A stretch of DNA of 13,566 nucleotides, taken from NCBI GenBank assembly GCA_044343155.1, contig JAVZSS010000018.1:1-13566 (forward strand). Direction: 5' to 3'. Below, one piece after another: positions 11,965-13,566 of this stretch (positions are counted from its first letter, which is position 1; each line of letters opens with the position of its first letter). The DNA comes from SpSt-28 sp044343155 (GTDB taxonomy: Archaea; Aenigmatarchaeota; Aenigmatarchaeia; CG10238-14; SpSt-28). The notes beneath the pieces are model-generated. The model ran no database searches and had not been told where the DNA came from. It saw nothing but the letters and a program-made list of their open reading frames with translations. Position numbers and translations under genes: made by a program.

Positions 11965-13326
11965 TTAACTTCTTCTTTTTTGATATTTTAGTTTAAAAAT
12001 TATGGTAAATATTAAAATTGATGTTAATAAAATTGTAAAAATACTTAAGCTACTTCTAACAATAAATCCAGAAACTGATGGTAAAAAGAATAATACCAGC
12101 AAAAATGGAGAAAGAGCAGCAAGTATTACCAAAATTGTTGTTTTCGTTAAATTGCTTGCTTGCTTTGAATATGGTTTACCCTCTACCATTCTAACTATCT
12201 GATACAATTTATCTTTATCTTCATCTTTACTAAGATATTTACGTATTGTTTTATATATCTCCTCCGCTTTTGATGAATAAAGACTTCTAGCTATTCCATA
12301 TTTAGTAGTACTTATTTCCTTCTTTTCAACAAGTTCAACAAACGCTTCTGCTAATTTTCTTCCTTCTTCAGAAGCTTTTTCATAAAGCTTCTCTTTAACT
12401 TCATCCAAAAACTTATAAAGCTGTTTACTAATTTCAACTTTGTCTCCCAATCCTCGGCTCGCTATTTCATAACTTCTCACCAAACCCCACAATTTTTTCA
12501 TTATTTCTTCTTTTTCACCTTCTGGAAGCCAATTTATAAGTGTTTTCATAACTTCAGAAGACTTATCATCTCTATAAACAAAAGATTTCTCAAAACGAGT
12601 AGCTCCTAACTTCCCTTCTTTTATAAGCGCTTTTAATTCTTCTATTACTTTTCCTCTTTCCTCTTTCATAGAAGAATAAAGCAAAGAAGATAATTGATTT
12701 AATGCATCTTGTTTTACTGAATAAGTTTGAGTGGGAACTGCTCCCTCTTTTCTTAGAGACTCTTTTTTTGCTTCTTCTCTAGTTAGGGAGACCTCATAAG
12801 CGCCTGTTCTTTCTTCAGAGGGAACTTCTTTACTTTTAGCTTCTCTTCCCTTTTCCCAATGTTTATATATAATATCACTCAATTTTCTCATAACATCATA
12901 AACTTCTCCAATACTACACAATGCGGCAAGATTTTCCAATGCGTTCTTTGCTGATTTATTATCTTTTTTGTATACTAGCTGCAATTTTTCTTTATCAATT
13001 TTAATATCTGTGCCTTCTATTCTTGCTGCTCTCGCTGCAGAAAGATATATATCACCTCTTTTAATTGAGTATGCTAAAACTAAAGAAAGAGGAGCTTTAC
13101 CTTTTTTATCGGTATATTCTTTCAATTTCCTTTCAAGTTCTTCTCTACTTAAATCTAAAAGTTTATCTACTAAATCTAAAATTCCTTCGGGCGTATATCG
13201 AATATATTCCTCACCAGTTTCTTTTTTAGAAGGCTTAATAGGTTGAGGTGGTTGAGGTTGAACTTTTTCTACCCCTCTTTGTTCTTCTTGAGGCTTTTTC
13301 CTCCTAAATCTATCAAACAACCCCAT
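11965..13326 (-). CDS. Uncharacterised membrane-anchored protein with internal repeat and C-terminal hairpin
   Basis: A 453-residue protein I do not recognise. It starts with a short basic amphipathic segment MGLFDRFRRKK, then a Pro/Gln-rich linker (12-36). A helical region (41-157) follows, then a charged linker (158-200). Residues 222-291 and 319-390 look like two copies of a helical unit of about 70 residues (aligned blocks: EERGKVIEELKALI with EEGRKLAEAFVELV, and EVMKTLINWLPEGEKEEIMKKL with EIYKTIRKYLSKDEDKDKLYQI). Two membrane segments end the protein (about 396-416 and 427-445), separated by a short PSVSGFIVRSS loop, and a basic tail KYQKRRS follows, so both ends should face the cytoplasm. 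AGGG lies 7 bases before the ATG. A second protein with the same hairpin begins on the same strand at the window edge, so this is the downstream member of a paralogous pair. Any role in membrane organisation is only inference. Confidence 0.8.
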   Translation of the reverse strand: MGLFDRFRRKKPQEEQRGVEKVQPQPPQPIKPSKKETGEEYIRYTPEGILDLVDKLLDLSREELERKLKEYTDKKGKAPLSLVLAYSIKRGDIYLSAARAARIEGTDIKIDKEKLQLVYKKDNKSAKNALENLAALCSIGEVYDVMRKLSDIIYKHWEKGREAKSKEVPSEERTGAYEVSLTREEAKKESLRKEGAVPTQTYSVKQDALNQLSSLLYSSMKEERGKVIEELKALIKEGKLGATRFEKSFVYRDDKSSEVMKTLINWLPEGEKEEIMKKLWGLVRSYEIASRGLGDKVEISKQLYKFLDEVKEKLYEKASEEGRKLAEAFVELVEKKEISTTKYGIARSLYSSKAEEIYKTIRKYLSKDEDKDKLYQIVRMVEGKPYSKQASNLTKTTILVILAALSPFLLVLFFLPSVSGFIVRSSLSIFTILLTSILIFTIIFKLKYQKRRS

Positions 13327-13413
13327 TTTATCCCTAATTATTTTTTAGTTTTAAACAATAAATTTTTTTACTTACTACAACTTTTCAACCTTTTTTATAT
13401 TGACGAAATTATT

Positions 13414-13566
13414 TTATCTTTTTCTATTTATTAGCCTTGCTGTAAAAACCAAAACTAGTATTGTAATTAATACTATTAATGATATAGCAACATTAAATTG
13501 ACTCCTTACCATAAATCCAGAAACTGTCGTTGAAAGAAAATATAAAGAAAAGAATGATGAAAGTAA
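13414..13566 (-). CDS. C-terminus of a paralogous membrane protein (gene continues beyond right edge)
   Basis: The minus-strand frame is open from 13566 to a TAA at 13414-13416 and encodes the last 50 residues of a longer protein. It has one membrane segment near the edge, VSGFMVRSQFN, and a second hydrophobic helix ending in the basic tail RLINRKR. This aligns with the end of the neighbouring 453-residue protein, where the loop reads VSGFIVRSS and the tail KYQKRRS. A 16-base stretch around the loop is identical in the two genes (12062-12077 and 13511-13526). The start lies outside the window, so nothing is known of the soluble part. The two genes are 87 bases apart in the same direction. Confidence 0.7.
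   Translation of the reverse strand, partial: LLSSFFSLYFLSTTVSGFMVRSQFNVAISLIVLITILVLVFTARLINRKR

Noticed and set aside
12968..13434. Plus-strand frames at 12968-13246 and 13243-13434
   Set aside because: They run antisense to the 453-residue protein and across its promoter, with low-complexity composition.
1..13566. CRISPR array, insertion sequence or long repeats
   Set aside because: No regularly spaced repeats, transposase motifs or terminal inverted repeats were seen; the only notable repeats are the 16-base paralogue match and short promoter motifs.

Overview
The window is a gene-dense, strongly A+T-rich stretch of an archaeal chromosome. Archaeal markers are a one-fold histone, an archaeal/eukaryal-type release factor aRF1, a SepF-like division protein, pilins with class III signal peptides, archaeal-type L3/L4/L23/L2, tRNAs without encoded CCA, TATA-like boxes about 25 bases before start codons, and GGTGA Shine-Dalgarno sites. 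Very short spacers, short proteins and a ribosomal operon that stops at L2 fit a DPANN-type (nanoarchaeote, woesearchaeote, pacearchaeote or similar) genome. tRNA stems that are almost all G-C in an A+T-rich genome hint at a thermophile. The lineage is inference.

Layout. (1) 1-3563, plus strand: a class II (adenosylcobalamin-dependent) ribonucleotide reductase cut by the left edge, a PduO-type cobalamin adenosyltransferase that would make its cofactor, and a PflX-like radical SAM protein. (2) 3607-4477: a minimal histone converging on a UPF0173-type metallo-beta-lactamase-fold hydrolase. (3) 4527-6493, plus: SepF-like protein and aRF1. The aRF1 gene carries a 140-residue mini-intein in its catalytic loop, would read GGM instead of GGQ after splicing, and has no ordinary start codon where its conserved N-terminus begins. 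(4) 6480-8568: a small TOPRIM protein, tRNA-Lys(CUU), a protein with a SWIM-like Cys/His cluster, two overlapping pilin genes, and tRNA-Val(UAC). (5) 8660-11395, minus: L2, L23, L4, L3, transcribed as L3-L4-L23-L2, with S19 missing after L2. (6) 11477-13566: a HIT-family protein with an altered His triad, then two minus-strand genes for proteins sharing a C-terminal membrane hairpin. The second of these is cut by the right edge.

Functional links: dNTP synthesis with its cofactor enzyme, translation (aRF1, four ribosomal proteins, two tRNAs), cell surface (pilins) and division (SepF). The most unusual locus is aRF1; the least understood are the SWIM-like protein and the paired membrane proteins.
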